Source of the DNA: Coffea arabica | Lineage: Eukaryota; Streptophyta; Magnoliopsida; Gentianales; Rubiaceae | NCBI RefSeq assembly: GCF_036785885.1 | Contig: NC_092330.1 | Location: 11,318,525-11,382,524, forward strand | Length of the DNA stretch: 64,000 nucleotides | Direction: 5' to 3' | Shown: positions 11,275-23,313 of the stretch, piece after piece | How positions within the stretch are numbered: the first letter of the stretch is position 1 | Layout: each line of letters begins with the position of its first letter | The notes under the pieces: model-generated | Databases searched by the model: none | Told to the model about the DNA's origin: nothing | Seen by the model: only the letters and a program-made list of their open reading frames with translations | Made by a program: the position numbers and the translations under genes

Positions 11275-14200
11275 AGAAAAAAGAATATATGCATTCAAAT
11301 GATTTTAGGCTAATAAAGGTATTCTAAAATCGCCTGCCAATAAACACAGGGAATTGGGATTACTGGGACTTAAGAAAAGTATTCTAATCAAACAAATTTT
11401 GACCTAAAGATGACATGAAATTGTACAAACTCAAAATAAAAAAAGAAATTGTACAACACCTTACACTAATAGATAAATGAATCGTTTCTAGTTATTTAAT
11501 GATAATTGAATGGAAAACTCTAATACTGATTAACGAGATTAACTTCGTGGCACTGTCCAATTAGGAAAGATTTAGTTGCATAACTAGTCTATCGACTGGT
11601 CTAAAAACTTAGCTGCTGAGCTACTAATCTTCGATCACTTGCTCCGAAAGTTAAATTGTTCAGGGTTTGGGTTTTATAACATTTTTTTTTTTGGGAGTTT
11701 TGGGAGTGGTGGGGGGGGGGGGGGGTTGCGAGGAGGGATGACAGGGGAGGCGTATTAAAGCTTTCTTGCTATCCAGCGGCTGTGGTATTTACTTCAACTT
11801 TGCTGTTCATATCGGTGGGGCCGTGCTCTTTGGAGGCCTTCGGTTACATGGCAAAAGAGTATGGTGGCCCACGTTCCGACACTACAGCAGAAGCCCCTAG
11901 TCCTGTGGGCATGCATGTTAGTTGCTGCTGAATGTATACCAAAGAAAACTTCCACATACAAGTCACAACCTCATAGGCCCCTTAAAGGATTAAGATGTAA
12001 CGATATGATCTATAGGCCAGCAATGCAGATAAACTAGAATATTGCAAAAAGCAATAACTACAGTGCTCAACCTTTCTCTCTGTCTATTCACCTCTGGACA
12101 ATGAATCCCAACTGAAAGAATCGGAAGTCAATAATGTTGAATATGCCAGTAGCATTGGTCGACATATGATCACTCCATACGTTGCTATAACTTTTTGTTC
12201 TGCAAAAAATGATCACCACGTCGATTCCACATCATACATTCAACAGATTGGTTTCCCAAAAGCAATGCCAACATCAGAACATTTTGAAATCCAGTCAAGT
12301 GAAACTTAGATAAGAAGGATGATATAAATATGCCTTGTAAAGTAGACTTATAGGCTGCGACAACATTATCTTTTTTTTGTACTTGGTTTACTCATTACTT
12401 CATAGTATAGCTACTTGGATTCTTCCTAGTCTGACAAAGTATTTAGGGTAGGCATTAGTATTTTGATTAGGCCCCACTTGGGACGAGAAGTAATTAAAAG
12501 CGGTAATCAAATATCATTCTCTCTGCTGTTTATGCTGAGGTTTAAGTAATGCTAATTGCAAAATGATGAGCTTCCAGTTTCTGAAGATCTTGAATCTTAT
12601 GTTTCTGATACACAAATCTCCACTAGAATAAAAAAACAGCAATTGCAAGAAAATCAATTACTAACAATTTAGAGAACATGGTATTATGTGTTAATCCTGG
12701 ATTAACAAGAAAGAAGGCATTGACAACATACTTTTCCAATTTGGATGCATTTATCTGGATCATTACCAGGTATTACTTATTTCTTCAGCCTGACAAACCA
12801 GTGTGCTGCTAAACTAATTGAGTTTCTAATCACTTGCTCAGGAATTTTGTCTGTTAATGGTTCTGTGCAGGACTCGGTAATGCCATTGGACTTGTTTTTT
12901 TTATAAGAGATTCTGATTTAAAAAATAGATAAATAAGAGATTCTGTTTGATGGATGCTTATTCTATTGGCACTATACTTGGAGTAAAATCAGTTTTTGGA
13001 CCTTGCCCTTTTATATTAGGGATCAGCTTTTAGTCATCATAGCAAAAAAATGAATCCATGAATACTTCCCAGATTCTCTGTTAAACACTGTTTATCTGCT
13101 TTCAAACTATTTGATTGCGTCAATCATGTCAAGTTTCCTGCAAATGGATAAAAAGCTAGGAAGTGTTTGTTCTGGTGAACTGGATGTTGAGATCAAGACA
13201 TTTGTGGAATCACAATAGCACAAGTCCTGCTAAAACTAATCCGTGGGATTCAAATTCCTCACTATCTGTATAAAGTAAGAGTTTTCTAAAGAATTACTAA
13301 AAACTAAATCAATTAGATACACAAGAAATACAATAGTAACCAATGAAATCGATGTTAGACCAAAAATTGAAGTATATAAATTCCACAAGAAAATTTGTTT
13401 CACCAAAATTGAGTTGTTTGAATATCTGGATGGTGGAATTCTTTGTCCTTCAATGATATACATTTTACGGCAAACATTGAATGGAAAAACTGAGATCTGT
13501 GTAATAACCTCGAATAAGCTAACGAAAGATATGTTTATTCTGAGTCTCAAACTGTAAATGGATCAGTCAACTTTGGTGACATAATTAGTCTAAGCCCCTT
13601 ATAGAGAGCAAAACTTTTGACAAATTACCATGTATGCTGAAAACAAGAAAGAGAGGCTTCTTAAAAATTGTCAGGGTATAGCTTTTTTCCAATCACAACA
13701 TGCTTGGTTCCTGGTCTAGAAAACAAAAACATCTGCCTACCTCATTAGCTTTTCGACAATTCAATCTTAATGAATACCAGGGAGACTTTTTTTCTTGCTA
13801 CAGATATTGCCTGGCTTCTTTACTATAACATATGTTCTGGAATTTCCGTTTCTGATGCAACTTACCTTAAATCATGGGCAAAAGATTCATTTTGAGGGAT
13901 TGCAGTGCAAAATTGGCTTATGAAGCATAACCATGATACCTTTTTCTTCTTGAATGGTTTGTTAGCTATGAAATCAAAAAGCGACTGGTATTAAGGTTTG
14001 ACATGAACAGGCATATGTTGGATAGTGCTTACTTAGGCAGGCAACGGAAACATCCACATGAAAGCCAAAACCTCATGCAACCAAAGCAATGATACTATTC
14101 TGCAACATATTGGGCAATTCTAGTTTAGGTATTGTTCCACTTATGTATATGCATCTCTTAGGCATATTTCTTTTAGTGATCAGCTTCATATGAAGGGGTA

Positions 14201-15066
14201 GTCATAGACCTCAAATCCCAATTTTTGCATTAAAAACTCTAACATATGACAAGCTTGACTAGCTCTAACATCTGATTTTGTTATCCACAACTTGTGTTGT
14301 GTAACGAAGAAGATAATCACATTGTGGCTTCATCAAGTAAGGACACAAAATTAGCTTGACAGCTTTATGATAATAGGATGGTCTGATTCTGCTTCCCAGA
14401 AACAGTAACTGTGTAAAACTAAAGTTTTTCAACTAGCAGAAGTCACCCTGTACAATTATCTTTAACCACTACATTGCTAAACAATACTTCAGAACTTGAA
14501 CTTCTCTCAACTCGTGTTACAACACCATTAATTTTCTCCTCTACACACTGTCCACATGTGGAACCACTGAAATCTCAGATCATAAAAGGAGTTGCATTTG
14601 GAGACATTAAGCATTTCAAGGTTTCCGTTCTCTGAGTTTCTTGTTGATTTGGTTGATTTGACAGAGTTGATATAATTTCAAACAAAGAAAATAACTTTAA
14701 ACTTTAGAGTTACTTAACTTGTTCTGGTTTTTTGTCATCAATTGTATCTCAGAAGCATAAATTTGCACAAGGACATCAATCAATCGTGTATGAGCAAAGC
14801 CATTTTATGATATTACTTGTAAATTGTAATCTTCACAGAAAGGTAAGGTGATTGATGCTCCATGCAGTACACTTATCACAAATATCATGCTCTAAAAACT
14901 TCAGTAATTATAAAAGGATTACAATTTTGATAATAATTGATAACCCTGCATTACAATATCAACAGAGTAGATTTTCATCATCACGGCTGTCTTCCATGTA
15001 CAATCTATACACCTCAAGAGAAAAAAGAGGGTAAAGGCTTGTTGATGCTTCACCAACATTTGTTAG
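11275..15066. other. intergenic, low-copy-looking, no gene recognised
   Basis: About 3.8 kb without internal repeats or recognisable coding domains. A run of 15 G lies at 11711-11725, after a run of T. A hydrophobic minus-strand open frame of 104 codons at 13236-13550 has no recognisable domain. I see no tRNA or other RNA gene. The right end is 3' flank of the GEM-like gene. Confidence 0.5.
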
Positions 15067-15862
15067 TCACTGAGCTTGAGATGCTATCACCTGCTGAAGA
15101 AACTTTAAGGTCTTTCGGAGATTTAAGAATCCCATGAACCAGAACTCAAAATTGTCCTGTGTAACTACTTCCATATACTTCTGTGATGGTATTTCCAAAT
15201 TCTGACTTGCACTTGCTCTCTTTATCTTTCTCAACGGGATTGAAACCTGCAAAGCACATTAAAAAAGTCTTCTTAGTAACTTTACTGAAGATTATCCCAC
15301 ATACATTGAGATCATCATAAACAGACTGCAAGAAGTACCTTATAATAGATTCTGAGTTGCTTTCCTGTTGGAGAAAGAATTTTGATTGATCTTTCACTGC
15401 AGAAAGCAACTTTATTCGTAGAAATGAAAAGTAGACCTGCAATTGGACCTGATGTTGTTGATAAATAGCATTGAGAAGCCTTCGACAATTTTTCACTATC
15501 GGTGACGCTGAAAAGCTGCTTGAACACCTTCTCCACTCCACCTAATTGAAGAATTCTTGCCCCCAAGCTTAACTTCCCCTTGACCGTTTCTGTTAACTTT
15601 GGTGCCAATCTAACTGCAAAGTTTTAAGAAAATGTTGAGGTAATTGCAGAATAATATGAATCAAAATATTCACGCGCAATCCCAATAAAATGCGGTAAAC
15701 AGAAAAATCAAGCCCTGAATGTGAAGTAATCCCTCCAGGATTTCAGTATGGCACCAAGTCAATTAAATATGTATCCTTACCATGCTCTCGGATGCCTTTT
15801 GCAAAATTGTCCCTTTTTATGCCGAATCTGTATTTCCTACTGATCAATGACTCCACTCCACC

Positions 15863-15899
<37 letters not shown>

Positions 15900-16117
15900 A
15901 ATAATATTAGTTGATAATTATATTCTTCATGATGTATATTGATAGGATTTGCTATGGTTCCTTAATCAGAAAGAACAGAATATGTCTTACCTTTTTCAAC
16001 TTTGGGATATTCATCTGAATGACCATTCTGCAATAATCTTTTTCTTGATTTATCAAGTAAATATGCTGCTGAGCATCTTGAATTTTGGATCACTTGACTA
16101 GAGAGTTGATTCTTCAT
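15067..16117 (-). CDS. GEM-like GRAM-domain protein, four exons
   Basis: Exons on the minus strand are 16117-15991, 15861-15781, 15613-15339 and 15246-15067, giving 220 residues. All three introns (129, 167 and 92 bp) are GT-AG, and frames join cleanly in phases 1, 1 and 0. The protein has the family layout: a start MKNQL, a KRLL segment, a GIREH stretch at the end of exon 2, then KLTETVKGKLSLGAR and GGVEKVFKQLF leading into the GRAM domain (about residues 97-176) and a C-terminal FEFWFMGFLN motif. GRAM domains bind membranes and phosphoinositides. GEM-like proteins of plants are linked to ABA response and seed or reproductive development. An in-frame ATG at 16207 lies too close to the TATA box to be used, so I chose 16117. 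No damage is seen, and it is the only well-supported host protein gene here. Confidence 0.9.
15866..15897. repeat. (AT)16 microsatellite in intron 1
   Basis: Sixteen AT units inside the first intron of the GEM-like gene, ending only about 4 bp from the 3' splice site (15862-15863). It takes the place where a pyrimidine tract would normally lie. Confidence 0.9.
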
Positions 16118-16214
16118 GATTTTACCTAGTATTGCACTCTGCAACTGCAATTGCAATGAACCTCGTCTGCAGAGAGATTTTGCTTGATTGGTGCCTGCAT
16201 TTTTCATTTGGAAC

Positions 16215-16224
16215 TCTATTTATA
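16215..16224 (-). promoter_or_regulatory. TATA box of the GEM-like gene
   Basis: TATAAATAGA on the minus strand, about 100 bp upstream of the start codon at 16117. The usual 25-30 bp distance puts transcription start near 16190. Upstream are a GCN4-type motif TGACTCA (16266-16272) and an RY-type CATGCATG (16376-16383), a combination known from seed promoters. Their use here is inferred. Confidence 0.6.
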
Positions 16225-17006
16225 GGGCTAAAGGTTGTTGATATTGGGCTTAACTCTTACTTGCATGACTCAGCTTTGGATCATCAGCAGGACAAAAGGG
16301 ATCAGACACAAGAACATGGGTATTTTCAAGATAATGTCCTCTATCTGCTTTAATAAAGAGAAAGTTTGGTAATCACATGCATGGCTTTCCCAGTTTAAGA
16401 TGTTGATGACTTAGATATATATAATATTCATGTAGTAGTTGTACCCAGTACAACTGTAGAATCAGTACATATAAAAGGTCTAGGATATTCTTCACACAAC
16501 TGTAGACAGAAGCAGCAGAATGTAACCTGTACTCTTTTTGAACATATTAAAGATCTTGTCATGGTTGAATCAGTACATACTCTTCAATAAACCTTTCGAC
16601 TTTTCCTTTCACAATGTCATGCTATAATAAAATAATTCCTTATGGATCTAAGAATTAAAAAAACATGTTATATTAGTCTTGTTAACTATTTTTAGAATGA
16701 AATCTTCTTAGTCGCTAGATTATATAATGGATGACATACACTTGAATTTCTTGATTTTAAAATTAACGTGCAAATTGTATGGATCACGGGTCTAGAGAAA
16801 AGTTTATCATATGCTATTGTCAAAAAATGTAGTATTTTGTCAGAAATTATATACTTAATCCACATACTAATTCTAGTAATGGTGAGACATTTTGAATCAA
16901 GGAGGCTAGGCCTTGTTCTCGTTTACTTTAGATTTTTGTAAAATCATATTATAAAAAGTGATTATAAAAGATAATCAGAATCAGAAAAAACTACTCTTTG
17001 GTTGAT
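16225..17006. other. upstream flank of the GEM-like gene, no gene seen
   Basis: Promoter-side intergenic DNA. Beyond the two motifs noted for the TATA box I see no coding potential or repeat. Confidence 0.5.
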
Positions 17007-17939
17007 TGTGTGATACGAATCCTGTTGATGACGAAATTCGCGACAATGAACCTCAGATCGATGGCAATTGTTATAGGTTTGAAATTGGCAGAATTTCGTA
17101 CTCCAGACCCCTCTAATCCCCATGATTGGAACCTCAATACTATCTTGACCCTTAATCCTACGAATTAGCAAATCCTAGGAATTGTTAGGAACCACCACAA
17201 TCAAGGACATTATTCTTGATTGATAAGCCGAACGAACACTAGACGATTCTAGATATACAAGGATAGCTTGTAGAGCCAAGAGAGCAAACTCTCTGGGAAA
17301 ATTTTGTGAAATAATTATATTCTACCATTAACGAATGAAGACCAATGTTTTATGTGTCTTGACACAAGAAAGCATAAACATGAGCTTAAGAAATGACACA
17401 ATTAACTGGACCTTAACACACATCCCAAAACCCTAACAAAGAAACACCAACCCAAGCTTAACGCTGGACTATATTATTTAGCAACTAATTAGCTACTAAT
17501 TCAAGCATCTTCAACAACAGCTTGGAGCAAAGTAACAAGACTTGTAGTGACTCTATGCTTGGCGCTCTAATTGATTCCTGGACAACTCAAACCATGCTCG
17601 TAGTGACTCGTTAAAGCGCTGGGCTCGAGCTTATGTCATTGGGCCCATTGGGACTACCATGGACCCAACTTGAGTGCTCGGATCGATCTAGATAGCATTG
17701 GATACTCCATCAGTCTCCTGCTCTTGAAAAGAATTTGTCCTTAAATCGACTTCATCGCTGCAAGAAAAGGACTCAAGTCAGATACATTAAAGGTGGCACT
17801 AACTCCGTATTCACTTGGTAGCTCAAGTTTGTAGGCATTATCATTGACGAGCTTGAATACTTGGAAAGATCCATCCCTGCGTGGTAGCAACTTTTTGCGA
17901 TGCGGAAAATGCTCCTTTCTAAGGTGAAGCCAAACCCAG
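17007..17939 (-). mobile_element. fragment of a Ty3/gypsy element, 3' end with probable LTR
   Basis: On the minus strand, about 17757-17938 encodes the end of a gypsy integrase region (VWLHLRKEHFP, then NDNAYKLELPSEYGVSATF and DLSPF), a signature shared by several plant gypsy clades. It is followed by a polypurine-like AGAGCAGGAGAC and a probable 3' LTR, about 17712 down to 17007, starting TGATGGAGTATCC. The LTR limits are uncertain. The rest of the element is absent: it abuts the LINE at 17940. This is a fossil fragment. Confidence 0.6.
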
Positions 17940-19519
17940 TTACTTGGTTAGCCGAACCGCCAGAATCCTGGAAATGATCTTGTTTACAAAGTTACATAAG
18001 CTGATCGGACGAAATTCAAAGAAACTCTTTGGATGCGCTACCTTTGCCAGCAACACTATAGAGGTAGTAGTTACTCGCCTCGACAGCTCTTCTCCACAGA
18101 AGAAACTTTGCACTGCTCTATAGACATCCCCACCAATTATATCCCAAGAAGAGGTAAAGAATTTGCTAGTAAAACCGTCAGGACCAGCAGCACTATCCCC
18201 GCCTATCGCAAAGACCACTATTCAAACTTAGTCGATGCAAGGAACCTCTTGCAAATACTCATTGTCTTCCTTCGAAATTAATCTAGGTATGACCCCAAGC
18301 ACCTCAGAGGTGGATGAAACCTCCTTCATCGAAAAAAGAGAAGAGAAATACCTGACTGCTTCAGCCCCTATGAATGCATCCTCAGTCACCCACTCCTGAT
18401 TAGAGTCATGTACCCCATGAATCACTGCTTGCATGCGTCGTTGCTTCACCACCGAGTGAAAAAATTTTCTATTCCTATCCCCCAAATGCAGCCATTTAAC
18501 CCTGGACCGTTGCTTCCACAGGGATTCCTCAATGGCTAGCGCACGTCTAAGCCGAGCCTGGCCTGTTGTAAATGCAATTGGGTATCATCAAATCACCCTC
18601 CCTCCATACATTGCTCCAAGCTTGCCACTTCCGCCTCAGCCTTCTTAACATTGTCAAAAAAATTCCGACTCGTTCTTTGTTCCATGCTTGAATACACTTC
18701 CTTAACCACTACAGCTTTGAGCAAAGGACGTACATCGGCGGCCCGTACACTCCTACTCCCAATATTGTTTCATGGCAGTTTCTACCCAAGTATTTATGAA
18801 CCTGAAAGGCCGAGGTTTACAATCCAAACGGGTAGAAACCGCCATGAGTAACAGAGCATGATCCGATGGATGTCATGTCAAATGAGAAACCTCCACGAAC
18901 AAATGAATGTCCAAACATGCTACATTCAACAAGAGACAATCCAATAGTTTTCAAATTCTCACTCTACCTTGGCAATTATTATACCAAGTAAAGTTTGAAC
19001 TGAGAAACCCCCATCAAACAAACCCGCAGAACTCATAAACTCAACAAAATCACTCGTTTCCGCCACCCTAAAAGGCCTTCCCCATCTCTTTTCCCAAGGT
19101 TCTATGACCACAATAAAATCTCCAACAACAATCCAAGGCTTTTGATGCGGCTGGCACCGAAGTAGCCCACCCCAAAGAACCTTTCTTTCCTCCACCGTAG
19201 AGGCTACATGTATAGTAGCAAAAGTAATTGGAGCTGATAAATGAGGGTGACAAATATCCAAAGACAAAAATTGATCCCCCTTTCCCGCCACAGAACAAAC
19301 AAAAGGAGATCGATAAAACACCTATACCAACCCTGCCGAATGAGTTATAACACAATCAAACCGTAGTCTAATACGATACTCCTCAGCGCAAGGCATGCAA
19401 ACATGAGTTTCACACACTACTAGCAGTTGGAGCTTATTTGAAATTACTATATTTTTTAATCTTCTAAAGTGAGAGGCCTTCAAAATGCCCCTTACATTCC
19501 AAAATAATGCGTTAATCAT
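17940..19519 (-). pseudogene. LINE ORF2, endonuclease and partial reverse transcriptase, broken
   Basis: It starts at 19519 (MINALFWNVRG, the APE-type endonuclease N-terminus). One in-frame stop at about 19322 precedes VFYRSPFVCSVAG; WIVVGDF (19068 side) corresponds to the conserved GDFN block, with the N changed to I. After a frameshift between 18959 and 18485 come HLGDRNRKFFHS and the first reverse-transcriptase block SAAGPDGF...FRPISLCNFVNKIISRILA (18218-17940), with another stop between them. The catalytic YADD region is missing. Only about 1.6 kb of a usual 3.8-4 kb ORF2 remains. Confidence 0.75.
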
Positions 19520-21111
19520 TGGAAAGAAGTTGAAACGAAACCCGTGAATTTTTTACTGTAGAACGGAGCTCCCTATCCAAAGGAAATTTTGCACGCACTC
19601 CTTTAGCTCTAGTCTTGGCCTTCGTAAAGGTATCATCTACTACCCAAAACAGATGTTCTGGTGCCTGGGTCATGATATGAATGTCATCCTCCAAACCTGC
19701 TCCTCTAGTTCCTCTAGGAGATAAATTCCCTGCTACTATCCGGATTGCAACCTGGTCCCCTATATCAGATTCATCAGCCACCAAGTTGCCTTGCGCAATT
19801 GCATCGCCAGGCACCTCCCCACCTTGCGCCATGTCCTGCTCCAATCCCTCTTGAAGCTGATGTGTAGTCGGATCCTTCAACAACAAAGATGACGGCGGAT
19901 TGCTCAACTTTTCCTGCGTTGGACCCAACTCCTTACTAGATGTCGGATCTTGCAGCTGGACAATTTCCTCTATCAAAGTTTTCAGCTTCCCACTTTGCCG
20001 ATTAGAAGCTTGAGTGTCAGGAATCTTGGCCTAATTAGTGGGAGGCTCCAAATCACCAAAACCAATCACCTGGTTTGCCTCAACTGCCCCAGCCAGACAC
20101 CATCTATAGTGAGACCTGTTGATTTCTGACACGGGACCAATCCATGCATGAGCTCTGGTAGCGAACCCAAGTTGGTCTCCTCCTGCTGCGTTATGGATCT
20201 GTCAGATAAAACACGTTACTGATTCAAGTATGGATGTGGGTCAGAAGCCTATTGCAAACCACCACTCATAGCCCTCACAGGTGAGGCCCCTTTGTCCAAA
20301 CCAATCCCAGCCGATCCTGCCACCGTACCCTTATTCTCTGGAAGCGAGGAGACCTGGTCTCCTTCCAACTCCCCCCTGCCCTTTGAAACCTTCGAAGCTT
20401 GAGAATGGAGAAGTCTCTTACAGAGATCCATCCCATGTCCCTGCTTACGACAATGCATGCAATAGGAAGGCAAATTCTCGTACTCAATACACTGCCAGAA
20501 GCCATCATCTTCTGCTCCAATCCACACTCGCTGGGCAACTCTCCGCACAAATCAACATCCACACAAACCCTAGCCACCGTTGGATGAGCTAATGCTGCCA
20601 TAGCTGAATCAATTGTTAGTAGAACACCAATGACACTTGCGATAGAAAACAATGTTGCCTTATCGAAAAAGTGCACTGGTAACCCCTTACAACCAACCCA
20701 AACTGGAGCATGGGATGATTCTACATTTAGTTTGAAATCAGGAGCCCATTTGAACACCCTCATAGGGAACTCCTGAATCATCCATAAACCCTGAAGGCAA
20801 CATTGATGAAAATCCCCTTCCAACGTGAACCGAATAAGAACATGTCTTTGATCCATTAAACCGAGCAAAAAAGTGTTGGCAAAACTAATGGAAGTGAATG
20901 ACATATGAATTATCTCCATATTTGGACGGCCATGGGAAAACTTGCCGACCAAAGCATAGGTGAAAGGAGCTGCCAATTTCTCTATTTCCTCCCATGAGAA
21001 GCACACTGCTGGCTCACCCCGATAACTGGAAGTAGGATTAATCTTCATCGGTAAGGAAGCTTGGTGCAGCAAGACATCAGCAAAAGAACGATTCGGAAAG
21101 GAAGCTTGCAC
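19512..21111 (-). pseudogene. LINE ORF1, DUF4283/zinc-knuckle protein, broken
   Basis: It starts at 21111 (MQASFPNRSFADVLL). A DUF4283 domain covers about residues 45-190, including the LVGKFSHGRP stretch and FSIASVIG. The CCHC zinc knuckle (CMHCRKQGHGMDLC) is encoded at 20461-20420 in a different frame: the shift lies near 20535, where one C seems lost so that PQRVWIG reads as PSECGLE. A further interruption separates this from the C-terminal part (19976-19512). In plant L1 elements this protein binds element RNA. The last codons overlap the ORF2 start. Confidence 0.75.
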
Positions 21112-21125
21112 CCCAATCGTAGGCT

Positions 21126-21459
21126 AAAGGGCAGCCATCGCGACAGCAACCACCACTCGACAACCCTAGCTTTGGATGGCCATTAGGAAACCCTAGTTTT
21201 CTCTCTTAAGCACAAATCCCCACACTACACACACACACACACACAAATTAACACAGAAATGCAACTTTTAAAAGTAAATAAAATACACCAAAACTAAATA
21301 ATAAAACACATTTAAAACACAAAAAATCGGAATTGGGATTTTGGAATCATATCTAAAAATTTAGAGTTCCTCAATTCCCAGTAACCTGGAGGGTTTTGAA
21401 CAAAATTCAAATCTGATTGCCATTTAAAAACGAGGTCCATCCCGCCACCCGTTAAAAAA
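21126..21459. other. LINE leader and flank with a short (AC)n run
   Basis: Probably LINE 5' leader to about 21200, then plain flank with nine AC units at 21227-21244. No gene is seen. Confidence 0.4.
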
Positions 21460-22095
21460 ATTAATATATAATTATAATATATATTATATATTATAATTAT
21501 AATATTTAATTATAATTATATATTTTATGATAATATTAGTATAATTATATAATAATAAATATAATTATATTTGTATAAAATATATTGTAAATTTTTTAAT
21601 ATTATATAATAATATATTTATATTATTTATAAATATATTTATAAATGTATATTATATGTGAATATAATTATAATATATATGTGTATATAATAATATATTA
21701 TATAATTATATTTATATTTATTATTATAAATATCAGTATATTTAATATATAATATACATTATAAATATATAATGTATTAGTATAATTAATATATACATTA
21801 TATATACATTAATATATACATTCTATATGTATATTATATAATTATAATTAGATATTTATATTGTAATATTTGTTTAATTATATATAATATTTAATTTAAT
21901 TAGTTACAAACTTATAATAGTGATATTATTAGTTATAGGTATTATATAATGTATATTAGCATATGTAATATAATTGATATTATCAATTATACTAATAATT
22001 ATACATGTTTACTAATAGAAATTATTAATTAGTTATACTAAATTTACTAATACATTTATACTAATATATTTAATTAGTAAAAATTTCTTATATCC
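21460..22095. repeat. extremely AT-rich block
   Basis: About 640 bp made almost only of A and T in TATAATTATA-like words with very few G or C bases, many of them self-complementary. There is no single repeat unit. It is bounded on both sides by normal-composition DNA. Confidence 0.9.
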
Positions 22096-23263
22096 CATTT
22101 CAAAAACGCCAACAAACCAAACATCAACTATAGTAATGATATAGATTCTGGGTACTGAACAAAACAATGTATTGGAATGACTGACTCCATTCCAAATCCA
22201 AGATAAATGATTCCAAGGTGCGAACCAAATGCCACCAAAGATTAAAACTTCATTAGATCATACCTTAGTTCACCTTGTGCATACTCTTATAGCCAATGAA
22301 CCTTTCCTGGCTAACAACGGCCTTAATTCCGCAAGTCTTTTATTAAGTATATCTAAGAGAGGGTTAAGAAATTCTTATAACCTTATTATCAAGATAATAT
22401 TTAGGAAAGTAAGAAGGGTTGAGAATTAAGTAAAGAAAACTTTATTTTATTGGGAGTGAAGTATTAACAATAGCATAGGAGGAATGTTTTCATGGATAAT
22501 CCACAAGGTTTGAGCCTCATGGTTTATATAGAGTATGCAAATTTACAATTTTCCATTGGACACCCCTTCTTTTTCGGGATCCAAGGGTATTACAATAAAG
22601 TAACATTTTCTAATCTTCTGCTGAATTTGGACGCAAAGGTGGTTCACGTGATGCGGGTTCCATTTATGCTTCCATCATATTGTTAAGATTCTCTATTCCT
22701 TCTAGTCCTATCAAATCTTCTAAATCGTCATTGCTTGCATTAGCTTCTTCAAAAATATCTCCAGTTCTTTCCAAGCTGTCTTCAAATTCTTGGAAGTATA
22801 CATTTAATAATTTTTTTACTTTTTGCAGAAAGCAAAAAACCAGAAAATCTATGTACAAAATCAATATTATACTATAGAAGTAGAATTTGAGAAACCTTAT
22901 ATAGAATGAAATCTCCTTCCTATCCATATAATCCAACTTATTGTAAAAGATTGAAGCAATGCAAACCTATTTCTGCCATCTAGCATACACTCAACCTAAC
23001 CATAGTTATATCAGAATAAAGCTAGCTTATCATGAAAATCTTTCAAAGGTATGCAAACCAGGTTGTAGCACCAAAATTAGACCAAACAATATGCGGATGC
23101 TAGTTAGCATATTATTTCCTTAAAGCACACATATCTTTGGGATATTGTAAACTAGACACAATACTAGTAGGATCAAATATACTAGAATTAGCACCTCAAC
23201 TATTAATGGATTATGGAGTCCTTGAAAAGGTACTTACTTTCAATAATCCAAATCAAGCAGATC
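22096..23263. other. intergenic, one unrecognised short open frame
   Basis: Mostly unassigned DNA. On the minus strand about 22846-22664 encodes an acidic stretch ending GLEGIENLNNMMEA, behind a pyrimidine-rich, AAAAAG-ending run that might be a 3' splice site. It could be the last exon of a decayed gene or of an element, but I do not recognise it. The segment 22490-22600 looks like the TATATAGAG leader of some copia LTRs, without definable ends. Confidence 0.3.
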
Positions 23264-23313
23264 TGTGACGACCCTACCGCCCCTCAGGGCGTACCCCAAG
23301 GTTTAGCGGACCG
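23264..23313 (-). repeat. 50-bp stump of an inverted gypsy LTR end
   Basis: Read on the minus strand this is the last 50 bp of an LTR: CGGTCCGCTAAACC, GGGGTACGCC and a GTCGTCACA terminus, closely like the end of the LTR at 26707-26756. It is cut by the start of the next LTR at 23314. Its remaining part would be expected beyond the right end of that element, which is not in the window. Confidence 0.75.

Larger units (their letters stand above)
17940..21125 (-). mobile_element. L1-type LINE, 5' two-thirds, decayed
   Basis: A plant L1 retrotransposon on the minus strand with ORF1 (DUF4283 plus CCHC knuckle) followed by ORF2 (endonuclease plus the start of reverse transcriptase). It stops inside the reverse transcriptase where the gypsy fragment begins. 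Since LINEs usually lose their 5' end, loss of the 3' end here points to a later rearrangement or insertion rather than ordinary truncated insertion. A 5' leader probably extends to about 21200. No poly(A) tail or target duplication can be seen. Confidence 0.8.

Noticed and set aside
11711-11725. Run of 15 G as a structured (G-quadruplex) element
   Set aside because: A plain homopolymer after a T run; sequencing and slippage explain it and nothing around supports function.
13236-13550. Hydrophobic 104-codon minus-strand frame
   Set aside because: AT-rich DNA gives hydrophobic frames easily; no known motif, splice structure or promoter.
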